DNA of 64,000 nucleotides from Thalassia testudinum. Lineage: Eukaryota > Streptophyta > Magnoliopsida > Alismatales > Hydrocharitaceae. Positions 1 to 9,490 of the stretch are shown piece after piece. The DNA is taken from NCBI GenBank assembly GCA_037157565.1, contig JAZHRO010000003.1, positions 39,445,001 to 39,509,000 of the forward strand, in the 5' to 3' direction. The notes beneath the pieces were generated by a model. The model saw only the letters and a program-made list of their open reading frames with translations. It was not told where the DNA came from and made no database searches. The position numbers and the translations under genes were made by a program. Numbering within the stretch: the first letter of the stretch is position 1; each line of letters opens with the position of its first letter.

Positions 1-585
1 GGATCTGACGGAGAAAACCCCCAGCTTTCTTCTCTTCTTTCTCCAGCAGACGCTCACCAGCTCCGGCGGCTTCCTCCCCCTCCACCTCTTCGCTCTGCCG
101 CAATACCAGCAGCAGAGACTTCCTCCCCTGTTCTTCCCGCGCCACGCCGCACCCAGCTGGCGCCTCTCCGGCTCTCTGCTCGCCGCCGCCCCTCTCCCTG
201 AGCATCGTCTTCTCCGGCGACAGTCGATACGACTGTCGCCCTGTTCCTCCCCCTTCGTCCCTGCAGTTAAGTTAGAACTACTCCCCTTCTTCTCCTCTTT
301 CTTTCCCTGCTTTCAATTTAGTCAATTAAACCCTCGACCGCTCCTGTTCACCCTCATCCTCTCCGCCTCCGACCACCCTCCGGCGAGCCGCTCCCATCAC
401 CTCAGCGACCCACACGGCTCGCCGACCACCGCAGAACCTCCGCCTCCTCACCCTGATCCTCTTCCGCCCCTCCACTTCCCACCAAACACCCTCTGCAGAT
501 CCACCGAACACACCCACTTCCTCGCTCACAGTTTGACCTAGGACGACCTGTTAGCTCCATCTCGCCCCCTGCAGACCCCCTGACC

Positions 586-610
586 ACCTTCGCCGTGCCA
601 CGGCGAAGGT
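586..610 (+). other. Perfect 11-bp hairpin in LTR R/U5
   Basis: ACCTTCGCCGT and ACGGCGAAGGT pair around a GCC loop. The hairpin recurs in all M LTRs (11476-11500 in LTR2). The diverged B LTR keeps TTCGCC/GGCGAA at 61010-61028. It lies downstream of the TATA box, so it should be in the 5' leader of the transcript. Confidence 0.8.
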
Positions 611-851
611 CCCCCGCCTGTCTGATTTGGCCGAGAGGCCGTTCTTCTGTGACCAGGTGACTCGCCCGCCGTCGCCATTACTGAGCAGGCAGAGCTCCTT
701 CACCTGCAGCTGCAGGTACGCCTTCGCCCAGGTTCGACTCCCAGGTTGCGCAGGGAGTCTCCGCGAAACGTCCCAGGCTCACAGACGGGGCGAAAGCCGC
801 GCGTGAAGACACGATCGCCCACTGCTCCCTCCGCGACGGGCGCTCAATTGG

Positions 852-905
852 GGTGGGACATTTAGTCCCACCTCGGAACTTCTCGGAGGCGCGCAGACGC
901 ATAAA
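852..905 (+). promoter_or_regulatory. USE-like motif in a palindrome, followed by a TATA-like box (LTR1)
   Basis: GGTGGGAC-ATTTA-GTCCCACC is a perfect 8-bp inverted repeat. Its right arm reads GTCCCACCTCG, one base from the plant snRNA promoter element RTCCCACATCG. A TATA-like CATAAAG begins about 25 bases after it. The same arrangement occurs in the other M LTRs (motif at 11755, 22644 and 33533) and in B (61289). Promoter function is inference. Confidence 0.45.
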
Positions 906-1197
906 GGCAAAAAGTGCCTTATGCTGTCTGCCTCCTGACCACGGGGTGAGGTCCCTCTCACCCGACCCGGCCTCGTCCGTGACCACGCTCCGCGGACCTG
1001 GCCCGACCCGATTAGACTGACCTGCACTCCTCGCCCACCACGCACGCCGGTGGGCCTGGACCCGGGCCTGACCCGAACCCGATTACCTGGTAGCTCTGGG
1101 AGAGCTTTCCGAAGAGTGGTTTCAGAGAGAAAGAGAGACGCGGGGGGGGAAGGGTAGAGTAGGTTTTGCCTCTTGACAAAAAAAAAAACTCTGAAGT

Positions 1198-1560
1198 GTG
1201 CAGGCCAAAGAAGAAGAAGAAGACTCGCGGAAGAAGTGCAGGCCGAAGAAGAAGGAGCTGCACTGTAGCAAATGCTCAGTTAAGTCGTCGAAGCACCGGG
1301 TCAGACGACGGAAAGACAGCAGCCAGAGCAGGAAAGAAGGCAGGCTGAGGAAGAAAGAAGAGCAACGGCCGATTGCAGAAGAAGAAGAAGGAAAGACTTA
1401 GTAGCTGAAGGCAGAAGCTCTGCAGCCATAAAGAAAAAAAGCAGGAAGAAGAAGAGAGGGTCACCACGATTGCAGAAGAAGATTATCACCGTAGCAGAAA
1501 CCAAGGAAGAAGAAGAAGGAGATCTGAAGAAAGAGAAAGAAAGAAGAACATCACAACAAA
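1198..1560 (+). repeat. GAA-rich purine tract in M LTR
   Basis: The stretch is dominated by GAA/GAAG repeats on the plus strand and is repeated in every M LTR. Short ORFs through it encode only low-complexity K/E/R peptides and are not credible genes. It lies near the 3' end of the LTR and should be part of the RNA leader. Confidence 0.8.
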
Positions 1561-1742
1561 TTCTTTCCCTCTCTCTTTATTTTGTAAAAGAAACATGTAT
1601 ATCTCTAGAATACAACTTGCTCCCTGAGTTCGACCTCGGGAACTCTTTCATTTTTCCGAGTAAAAAAATTTTTATATGAAACGTTGGTAACAACCGGCTT
1701 TACTACAACGCTATAACAAATACAAAACCGACGTCTTCATTT

Positions 1743-1760
1743 TGGCGCCGTTGCCGGGGA
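1743..1760 (+). other. Primer binding site, copy 1 (tRNA-Asp)
   Basis: TGGCGCCGTTGCCGGGGA begins four bases after the LTR terminus. It is complementary to the CCA-tailed 3' end of plant tRNA-Asp, which Athila-type elements use to prime minus-strand DNA synthesis. Confidence 0.95.
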
Positions 1761-2667
1761 GCAACGGCTATTCTAGAGGTAAACATTCCTGTTTCTTTTA
1801 AGTTCTGATAATCTCCTCTCTTTTGTGCAGCTACAGGAACTCAAGAAGACAAGCAACCACACAACCACTCCGAAGACAGGTAAATCTTTTCTCTCACTAT
1901 TAACCCCTACACTCTAAAGAGGAAGAAAAGAAAAGAACAAGCAATATAGGGCTAACCTGTCTTCCATACTTAGTAACCATAAAAAGTTGCATGTTTTCAA
2001 CTCATCACTCCTGCACACTATTAAGGGTATTTAAGGGCTAACACATTCTTGCTTGAGCCCTAATTGCCCAACAAAGAGTTAAATGGACCAAGTAGAGCCA
2101 ACATAAGGTCAAACATTAGGATTTCAGTAGAGACACACCCCTTAATCAAGAATTGAGGAAATCCAAAAGAGGTGTGCCCAAGCCATTGATGGAAAATAAT
2201 TAACAAGAAAAATCCTAAACAATTGGCTCTCTCTAAACACTTGAACCCTAAAAGACAGGACCCAAAAAGCTCTCAAAGAAAACAAGAGGTAAAGTTGACC
2301 CCTTTGGGTTAACCAACCTTAAATTAGGTCACTCTTTGCACTTAAAAAGACTAAAGTTCAAGTGAAACCTTAAGCATCCTGATCTTAAAATTGGTAGACT
2401 TAAGAGGTCAAGATCCCCATTCTGGTCTACCTGGAACCGCAGTGACAAGAGAGGTCGGGTGGGGGAAACCCTGTAACCCGTGGGGACGCTCTACCGTGTA
2501 GGGGTCTTCGCGGGACTCTCCCTCTCTGGCTGCCCAGGTAATTCTCAGGTGGACGATCTTTCTGATCAAGGGGTCCATCTGCCCCGCACCTCTATAGTCA
2601 CCCAACACATTTTTTGGGTGTCTTGATTGGGTCCAGCACCTTCTAAACTTACCTCTCCCAACTGTGC
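1761..2667 (+). other. Untranslated leader, copy 1
   Basis: No coding sequence is evident on the plus strand. A possible 52-bp GT-AG intron lies at 1779-1830 (donor GAG|GTAAAC, acceptor TTTTGTGCAG), but that is short for a plant intron. The last 260 bases (about 2400-2660) are far better conserved with the old element B than the rest of the leader. They include a tight hairpin (CTCTAC-CGT-GTAGGG, 2489-2503) also present in B at 38774-38788. This is a candidate packaging or translation-control region. Confidence 0.7.
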
Positions 2668-5600
2668 ATGTACGGAAGGAGGTCTCTAAGACCACCCTTA
2701 AGACCTCCATTAGAAATTCGCTCTCGTCAAGGCCAAGCCTCGACGCCCGTATTTGTGCAGCAACACCCTCACATTATTCTCTCTTCTGATTCAGAACCAA
2801 GTTCTTCTTCCCCCATCATGGCTCAGCCAGTTGAGGAAGAAAATAATCTGGAACACCAGCTCCAGCGACTCAATGACCTCTTCCAAAACTTCGTACACCC
2901 ACCACAGCGTCCTATGATGCGGGACCACTACAATCCTGCTGCGGTGGCCATTGATCCTCGAGTTAGAATCCCGATTGGAGGACCTGATTCCGAACTAAAG
3001 CCCAACATGATTCACGCTATACCTAAATTCCATGGGCTTAATTCTGAAGATCCCTTCCAGCACATCAAACAGCTAAAGCATCTGGCCCACACTTTTGGAT
3101 CAGATGCGCAAAATCGGGATATTCTTCTCATGAAGATGTTCTCCTTTTCTCTTATGGACAAGGCCGCCCATTGGTATCAAACTCAGACCCGGCCGATCAA
3201 CACTTGGGAAGAACTTCAATCCGAGTTTTTGAAAAAGTTCTTTCCCGTTGGTCGGACCAACGCCTTGCGCCATCAGATTACACACTTCACTCAACAATCA
3301 GGAGAACCTCTCCATGAGGCATGGGATCGTTTTCAGGATCTCATGAGGAAGTGCCCCCATCACGGAGTTCCTAAATGGGAACAAGTCCAATCTTTTTACC
3401 AGGGACTCCGTGAGGACATCCGCCTTTTCGTCAATGCAACCTGCGGAGGAAACATCATGGGTCAACATGAAGACACCGTATGGGAGATTCTCGAAAACAT
3501 GTGCGAGAACTCCATCAACAATGACTCCATGGGATTATTCGACAGGACGAATACCCGCGCAGCGATGAATCTTAAGGGAGCACATGAGACGCAGGACCTG
3601 TCCGCATCAGTCGACCTGGAGTTAATGGCCAGTCGATTGGACAAGGTCTCAATTATTGAAAAGAAGGTGGATGAGCTGACTCAGCACTTGCAGCGAGCCA
3701 CCTCTGCGCGTAACTCCTTTGCACAACCTCCTTCCACACAGGAGACTGTGCAAAACATCCTCCACCGATCCTCCCCTGGGATGGATCCATATCCATCCCC
3801 ATCTGATTCTTGGACTGGAAGATCATCCGATCCTTTCTTCACCAGCCGGGGGAACTCCATTCCTCCTTTCCCTGATTCTCAGGAGGTTCCTCAGACCTGC
3901 GAGGACCTCAACGCCATCCAGAACGACCCATTCTCCAACACTTACAACCCTGGATGGCGAAACCATCCCAATTTTCAGTGGGCGGGAAATCCCCAAACCC
4001 AAAGACCACCTTTTCAGTCCCGCCCACAGCCCTCTCATCACTACCAGCCGCCTCAGCCTCGGACCAACCCTACTTATCCATCAGGGCCAAATCAAGATCA
4101 AATGTCCTTAATCCTTCAGACTCTGGCTGACATTCAAAAATCGAATGCGGCCATTCAAAAACAGCACAAGGACGAGCTTACTGAAGTTAAAACTCAACTG
4201 GCCCAGTTGGCAAATTCTCGCCAGCCAGGCACACTCCCTTCCCAACCCCTTCCTAACCCAAATAACGTGCCAACCCAGAAGCACGTTATGAATCCAAATT
4301 TAGGCCACGCTCAATGGATTTATCAGGCCCCCACTGCTCCATCTCCAGACGAGATGGATGCCTCAACTTCGCGTGCGGGATTTCAGCAGCAGCCACCCCT
4401 CCTACCAAACCCAAACCAAAATCAGGCCGGATTAAACTCTGTAACAACACGTAGTGGTAAGACAACTCAGGACCCGCATTATCCAATCCACTCCCAGCCT
4501 GATAATCATGACCCTAGGATAGTTATCCAAGGTACCATTGTTCCAGACCCACAACCTGGACCTATCCTAGAGGAACCAACCAAGATCCCGTTTCCCGAGG
4601 CCCTGACCAAGGGAAAGAAGACCACCAAACCCGTGGCCCCTGAGGAGGACCTGGTCAAGCTCTTTGAGCAGGTCCACATAAACATCCCCTTAATGGATGC
4701 AATCCGCCACGTACCAGCTTACGCACGATTTCTAAAGAATATATGTACACCCCAGCGTAAGCCGCGAACCAAGGGAGGGAGCCCAATTGTTCTGTCAGAG
4801 CAAGCCAGCTCTGTAATCCTTAGTAGACTCCCACCCAAGGCAAAAGATCCTGGAACTCCCCTGATCTCCTGTAAGATAGGTGGTACCCAATTTGATAGAG
4901 CATTGTTAGACTTAGGTGCATCTATAAATCTGATACCCACATCCTTACTTGACCATCTGGAAGAATCTGAGCTGAAACCAACCGAGGTGACATTACAATT
5001 AGCAGATCGATCTATAAAGTCACCAAAAGGGATTCTCGAGGATGTTATCGTGAGAGTGCGGGATTTCTATTTTCCAGTGGACTTTATAGTCTTAGACATG
5101 GATGCACCTGAGAACCCTAGGGATACACCAATCATTCTAGGGAGACCTTTCTTGGCTACTGCTAGAGCCAACATCAGCTGTGAGGAGGGCCAAATAGAGC
5201 TTAAGTTTGGAGATCAAACACTGAAAATTGATATATTTAAGGCCCAACAAGGAATTAATTGCGGCGTCATCGAGCAAATTTGTGACATCAAGACTTTGGT
5301 TGATGAATCACACCTCCAGAATGACTTGAGTATGCCTCATCAACCACAGAAGGATCTTGACCCGCAAACAGAGGAGTCCAATCCAGATGTGAACAACCCA
5401 GTAACTCCCACCCTTGAACCTCACATCTATACTGAACCACCCGCTGCTGCTGAAAACCCCATCCTCGAACTGAAACCCCTTCCTGCTCATTTGAAATACA
5501 TCTTTTTGGGTTCTAATCAGACCCTTCCTGTGATCATCAATTCCAACCTCAATCCGGAACAGGAATCCCGTCTGATTGTTGTCCTCCAGCAACATCGCAG

Positions 5601-8364
5601 AGCCATCGGATGGACCCTCGATGATTTGACTGGAATAAGTCCCTCTTATTGTACTCATCATATCTATTCAGAAGAGGGCACACGACCTTCTCGTGAAATG
5701 CAGAGACGCTTAAACCCCAATCTGCAGGAGGTCGTGAAAAAGGAGATCATCAAGTGGTTAGATGCCGAGATCATCTACCCGATCTCCGATAGTCGTTGGG
5801 TGAGCCCAATTCAGGTCGTGCCTAAGAAGGCAGGACTCACCACTATAACGACTGAGACCGGAGAAATCATTCCTACCCGATTAGCCAACTCGTGGAGAGT
5901 CTGTATAGATTACCGTCGACTCAATTCCTCCACGAAGAAGGATCATTTCCCACTACCCTTCATTGATCAAATTCTCGAAAAACTAGCGGGAAATAGGTTC
6001 TTCTGCTTTCTTGACGGGTACTCCGGTTATAACCAGGTGGCAATCCATCCTGAGGACCAAGAAAAGACCACATTCACCTGCCCCTTCGGAACATACGCTT
6101 TCCGAAGGATGCCTTTCGGTCTTTGCAATGCACCCGCTACTTTTCAGCGATGCATGCTTGCCATATTCTCAGATATGGTAGGTGATTATCTGGAAGTCTT
6201 CATGGATGACTTTTCAGTTTTCGGAGCATCATTCGACGATTGCCTCCAACACTTGGTCCAGATACTCAGGCGGTGCATCGACGTGAATTTGGTTCTTTCT
6301 TGGGAGAAGAGCCATTTCATGGTGCCTGAGGGAATTGTCCTGGGACACTCAATTTCGGAGAAAGGTATCCAAGTGGATCGAGCTAAGGTTAATCTGATTT
6401 CTCACCTTCCTATGCCTAGCTCGATCAGGGACATCCGATCCTTTTTAGGGCATGTCAGTTTTTATCGACGATTTATCCCTGATTTTTCAAAAATCGCACG
6501 CCCCCTGACCACTCTTCTCTCCAAGGATGTTCCCTTCAAAATCTCCAAGGAATGCACTCAAGCATTTGAAATCCTGCGTGACCGAGTCACCCAAGCCCCG
6601 ATCCTACAGTCCCCTGATTGGTCTCAACCCTTTGAGATCATGTGTGATGCATCCGACTTCGCTGTAGGAGCGGTTTTGGGGCAGAAAAATGACAAGAAAC
6701 CTGTGGTCATTTACTACGCAAGCAAAACACTCGATGAGGCTCAGCGTAACTATACAGTTACTGAGAAAGAGCTGCTAGCTGTAGTATTTGCCCTAGAGAA
6801 GTTCAGATCGTACCTTCTGGGTTCCCATGTCATCATATACTCAGATCACACGGCTGTGAGGCATCTCCTTGCAAAGAAGGACGCGAAACCTCGATTGATC
6901 CGATGGATCTTGCTGTTGCAAGAATTTGACCTCGAGATTCGCGATAAAGCGGGAAAACAAAACGTGGTAGTTGATCACTTGTCCTGTCTTCCTTCTGAAA
7001 TGATAGACCCTTCCGGACCCATCACTGAACATTTTCCCGATGAGCACCTGCTGACTATTGGTACTAGCCTTCCATGGTTTGCTAATATTGTAAATTACTT
7101 GGCATCTCATCAGACCCCGTCCGATTGGCCGAAGGCCAAGAAAGACAAATTACGCTCCGATGCCAAGTATTACATTTGGGAAGACCCGTACCTCTTCCGC
7201 ATAGGTGCCGATCAGATCATCCGGAGATGTGTCCCGGAAGGGGAAGTCAACAATATCCTCTCTTTCTGCCATGACCAGGCATGCGGTGGCCATTTTGCCG
7301 GGCATAAAACCGCATCAAAAGTCCTCCAGTGCGGCTTTTACTGGCCCACACTGTTCAAAGACGCATACAGTCATTGCAAGGCATGCAGTCGTTGCCAGAC
7401 TTTGGGCAACATGAGCCATCGCGACATGATGCCTATGCAACCGATTCTAGTATGCGAAATCTTTGATGTTTGGGGGATTGATTTTATGGGCCCCTTTCCT
7501 GTTTCGGATGGTTTCGAATACATTCTGTTGGCTGTGGACTACGTGTCCAAATGGATCGAAGCCATACCGACCCGAACCTGTGATCACAAAATCGTTCTCA
7601 AATTCATTCATCAACACATTTTCTCAAGGTTCGGGATTCCTCGTGCAATAATCTCTGATGGGGGGACCCATTTCACAAATGCTCAGTTTAGGTCACTGAT
7701 GACCAAATACGGGGTGTCTCACCGAATTTCTACTCCTTACCACCCCCAAACTAATGGTCTAGCTGAGCTGTCAAATCGGGAGATCAAGAAAATCCTGCAG
7801 GTCACTGTTCGACCTGACAGGAAGGACTGGTCGTCCCGACTTCCGGAAGCATTGTGGGCCTATAGGACCGCCCACAAGACCCAATTGGGCATGTCTCCCT
7901 TTAGATTGGTGTACGGAAAGGCATGCCACCTTCCCGTCGAACTGGAGCATAAAGCCTATTGGGCAGTACGGAACTGTGATCTGGATCTTTCTAAGGCTGG
8001 GACCCACAGAAAACTCCAAATCAGCGAGATCGATGAATTGCGCATAGACGCATACGAGAACTCGCAAATCTACAAGGAGCGGGTTAAAGCCTTCCACGAC
8101 AAACACATCTCAAGAAAGATCTTTCATCCTGGTCAAAAGGTCCTACTCTTTGATGCCCGACTCAAACTCTTCCCAGGAAAACTGAGATCTAAGTGGGTCG
8201 GACCATATTTGGTCCGACAGGTTTTTGGAAATGGTGCAATCGAAATCAGTCCACTCAGCCGCGATTCTGAACCTTTCATCGTGAATGGTCAAAGACTCAA
8301 GCCGTTCATTGATGTAACTTCTACTGATTTGGCTGAGGCATCTTATATCCTCCTTTCCCCTTGA
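2668..8364 (+). CDS. gag-pol: Athila-type gag-pol polyprotein, uninterrupted (copy 1)
   Basis: This single 1898-codon frame encodes the capsid and replication enzymes of the retrotransposon. In order: gag capsid domain (about residues 127-250), a proline-rich region with [13 protein letters not shown], protease (DLGA at 748-751), reverse transcriptase (about 1000-1240, FMDD at 1178-1181), RNase H (about 1320-1440, first Asp D1327), integrase zinc-binding region (about 1534-1575, ending CSRCQ) and integrase core D1605, D1664, E1700 with D,D35E spacing. No CCHC zinc knuckle is seen in gag. The first ATG has a weak context (T at -3). ATG 2818 (codon 51) has A at -3 and G at +4 and may be the real start. 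V1435 and C1439 replace Ala and Arg in the conserved ADHLSR motif at the RNase H end, so an open frame does not prove activity. It is the only uninterrupted copy here. Confidence 0.95.
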   Translation: MYGRRSLRPPLRPPLEIRSRQGQASTPVFVQQHPHIILSSDSEPSSSSPIMAQPVEEENNLEHQLQRLNDLFQNFVHPPQRPMMRDHYNPAAVAIDPRVRIPIGGPDSELKPNMIHAIPKFHGLNSEDPFQHIKQLKHLAHTFGSDAQNRDILLMKMFSFSLMDKAAHWYQTQTRPINTWEELQSEFLKKFFPVGRTNALRHQITHFTQQSGEPLHEAWDRFQDLMRKCPHHGVPKWEQVQSFYQGLREDIRLFVNATCGGNIMGQHEDTVWEILENMCENSINNDSMGLFDRTNTRAAMNLKGAHETQDLSASVDLELMASRLDKVSIIEKKVDELTQHLQRATSARNSFAQPPSTQETVQNILHRSSPGMDPYPSPSDSWTGRSSDPFFTSRGNSIPPFPDSQEVPQTCEDLNAIQNDPFSNTYNPGWRNHPNFQWAGNPQTQRPPFQSRPQPSHHYQPPQPRTNPTYPSGPNQDQMSLILQTLADIQKSNAAIQKQHKDELTEVKTQLAQLANSRQPGTLPSQPLPNPNNVPTQKHVMNPNLGHAQWIYQAPTAPSPDEMDASTSRAGFQQQPPLLPNPNQNQAGLNSVTTRSGKTTQDPHYPIHSQPDNHDPRIVIQGTIVPDPQPGPILEEPTKIPFPEALTKGKKTTKPVAPEEDLVKLFEQVHINIPLMDAIRHVPAYARFLKNICTPQRKPRTKGGSPIVLSEQASSVILSRLPPKAKDPGTPLISCKIGGTQFDRALLDLGASINLIPTSLLDHLEESELKPTEVTLQLADRSIKSPKGILEDVIVRVRDFYFPVDFIVLDMDAPENPRDTPIILGRPFLATARANISCEEGQIELKFGDQTLKIDIFKAQQGINCGVIEQICDIKTLVDESHLQNDLSMPHQPQKDLDPQTEESNPDVNNPVTPTLEPHIYTEPPAAAENPILELKPLPAHLKYIFLGSNQTLPVIINSNLNPEQESRLIVVLQQHRRAIGWTLDDLTGISPSYCTHHIYSEEGTRPSREMQRRLNPNLQEVVKKEIIKWLDAEIIYPISDSRWVSPIQVVPKKAGLTTITTETGEIIPTRLANSWRVCIDYRRLNSSTKKDHFPLPFIDQILEKLAGNRFFCFLDGYSGYNQVAIHPEDQEKTTFTCPFGTYAFRRMPFGLCNAPATFQRCMLAIFSDMVGDYLEVFMDDFSVFGASFDDCLQHLVQILRRCIDVNLVLSWEKSHFMVPEGIVLGHSISEKGIQVDRAKVNLISHLPMPSSIRDIRSFLGHVSFYRRFIPDFSKIARPLTTLLSKDVPFKISKECTQAFEILRDRVTQAPILQSPDWSQPFEIMCDASDFAVGAVLGQKNDKKPVVIYYASKTLDEAQRNYTVTEKELLAVVFALEKFRSYLLGSHVIIYSDHTAVRHLLAKKDAKPRLIRWILLLQEFDLEIRDKAGKQNVVVDHLSCLPSEMIDPSGPITEHFPDEHLLTIGTSLPWFANIVNYLASHQTPSDWPKAKKDKLRSDAKYYIWEDPYLFRIGADQIIRRCVPEGEVNNILSFCHDQACGGHFAGHKTASKVLQCGFYWPTLFKDAYSHCKACSRCQTLGNMSHRDMMPMQPILVCEIFDVWGIDFMGPFPVSDGFEYILLAVDYVSKWIEAIPTRTCDHKIVLKFIHQHIFSRFGIPRAIISDGGTHFTNAQFRSLMTKYGVSHRISTPYHPQTNGLAELSNREIKKILQVTVRPDRKDWSSRLPEALWAYRTAHKTQLGMSPFRLVYGKACHLPVELEHKAYWAVRNCDLDLSKAGTHRKLQISEIDELRIDAYENSQIYKERVKAFHDKHISRKIFHPGQKVLLFDARLKLFPGKLRSKWVGPYLVRQVFGNGAIEISPLSRDSEPFIVNGQRLKPFIDVTSTDLAEASYILLSP

Positions 8365-8404
8365 GCTTATTGCGCCCAGCCGATGGCGTAAAACTCAGCG
8401 CTTA

Positions 8405-8420
8405 ACGGGAGGCAGCCCGT
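8405..8420 (+). other. Conserved post-pol hairpin, copy 1
   Basis: ACGGG and CCCGT pair around AGGCAG, shortly after the pol stop and a conserved GGCGTAAAACTCAGCGCTT-like lead-in. Element C has ATGGG/CCCAT at the same place, a paired C-G to T-A change. The copies in M copy 2 (19293-19308) and copy 3 (30184-30199) match this one. Confidence 0.75.
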
Positions 8421-8627
8421 CATTCTCTTTGAAAACCTGAAACTTGTTCTGACACCTTTCAGCACTCGAAGTTCACCCTTGTAGACAGCTGACCCCAACT
8501 CAGATGTTTGCATCTGGGATTTGAAATCGTCCGCAAAAATTCAACCCGACCCATTCACTCATCCAAATTTCTGTCTTAAGGAATGAACTAAGACCCCCTA
8601 GGTTACAATGAGGACATTGCAAATCTT

Positions 8628-8646
8628 AGGCATGGGGGGGTAGGAA
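8628..8646 (+). other. Internal polypurine-like motif, copy 1
   Basis: AGGCATGGGGGGGTAGG closely resembles the 3' polypurine tract at the LTR (AGGCATGGGGGTA) but lies about 1.3 kb upstream. It is preceded by GAGGACATTGCA. The same pair occurs after pol in elements A, B and C. Confidence 0.7.
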
Positions 8647-8697
8647 AGTGCAAAAACGTGTAAGGAAAAGGTTTCAAACAAAAAATTCACATATGCC

Positions 8698-8723
8698 AAA
8701 AAAAAAAAAAAAAAAAAAAAAAA
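8698..8723 (+). repeat. Poly-A tract, copy 1 (26 A)
   Basis: A run of 26 A is followed by an A/G-rich stretch to about 8830. Run length is 27 in copy 2 (at 19586) and 25 in copy 3 (at 30477), as expected for homopolymer slippage. Short Lys-rich ORFs across it are low-complexity artefacts. Confidence 0.9.
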
Positions 8724-9199
8724 TTCTTCGAAAAAGAATAAGAGGAGAAGAGGAGAAGGAAAATTTTGTGAAGGAGAAAAGAAACAAAATGAAAAAGGAG
8801 CACAAAATTATGAGAAAAAAAAGTGATAGTCATTAGTAAGGAACTAAGGAATTAACCTAAGTTCTAGACCTCATTCAAGAAAATAACTGAAAAGTGCACA
8901 ATAAGATTAGTAAGAATGCAAACCTTAGGCATTCTTGAATAGACTCTTAGTACTCATTAAGATCTGGACACTCCTCAAGAGGTTGAGGAAAATGAAAAGC
9001 TGAAGTATTAGGTCTAAGGCTTAGGAAGTATTCGGCCTCGTTAACTAATTTTTGGTTTACGGGACTCAGTAACCTAAGCACCCTAATCTCACACACAGCC
9101 TGGTTCAGTAAGCGTAAAAATCAGAATCACGCAGAAGCATCGCAAAAATCTGAAAAGAACACCTAGAATAGGAATGGCCGATCAACACAAGTTGATTTG

Positions 9200-9490
9200 G
9201 ACGAGTTCCCAGCGCGGAGAGGCGGGAAATCCCCTCGAAGATGCGTAACAAAATATCATCTCCTCGGTGCTTGTCTCTTAGGATATTTACATATCCTACG
9301 GGGGGCATGTAAGCACTCTGATGGTTCAGATTCCATGGATGGCATTATCTCGAAGTGTCAATTGCCAGGGTCTGGATTCGGCCACGGAATACCATGGATG
9401 GGATTATCTCGAAATCTCAATAGCCAGGGTTCCGGGGGTTGCCATGGGCGGTGCTATCTCGAAGCATCGATCGCCAGGAACCCTTGAGGA
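9200..9490 (+). other. Structured 3' module with three 37-nt hairpins, copy 1
   Basis: TAGGATAT-TTAC-ATATCCTA (9279-9298) forms a perfect hairpin, with outer arms GTGCTT/AAGCAC at 9267-9272 and 9311-9316. Three 37-nt units follow, at 9333-9369, 9392-9428 and 9442-9478. Each reads CCATGG, 2 nt, a 6-nt arm, loop ATCTCGA, a 6-nt arm, 5 nt, CCAGG. Arms differ between units but always pair: GGCATT/AGTGTC, GGGATT/AATCTC, GGTGCT/AGCATC, counting G-U pairs. TGG and CCA can close each unit. Element B keeps all three units at 37 nt, and C keeps at least one. Confidence 0.75.

Larger units (their letters stand above)
1..1739 (+). repeat. M LTR1 (3' part, cut by window edge)
   Basis: This matches LTR positions 965-2703. 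It starts about 30 bases after where the TATA box lies in the complete LTRs, so it holds roughly the transcribed R/U5 part. It ends at CA (1739), followed by TTT and the primer binding site. Inside are an 11-bp perfect hairpin (586-610), an 8-bp hairpin with a USE-like motif (852-875) and a long GAA-rich purine tract (about 1198-1560). Confidence 0.95.

Noticed and set aside
1198..1560. GAA repeats as a microsatellite array or CRISPR-like repeat
   Set aside because: The repeats are irregular, lack unique spacers and form part of every M LTR.
3719..4111. 130-codon ORF overlapping gag in another frame
   Set aside because: It overlaps the proline/serine-rich gag linker. Conservation follows the gag frame.
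5308..5661. 117-codon antisense ORF inside pol, and similar ones (7771-8106, 4719-4940)
   Set aside because: These are mirror frames of the conserved pol coding sequence, and the plus-strand polyprotein explains them.
8648..8836. Lys-rich 62-codon ORF
   Set aside because: It is translation of the poly-A tract and A/G-rich flank.
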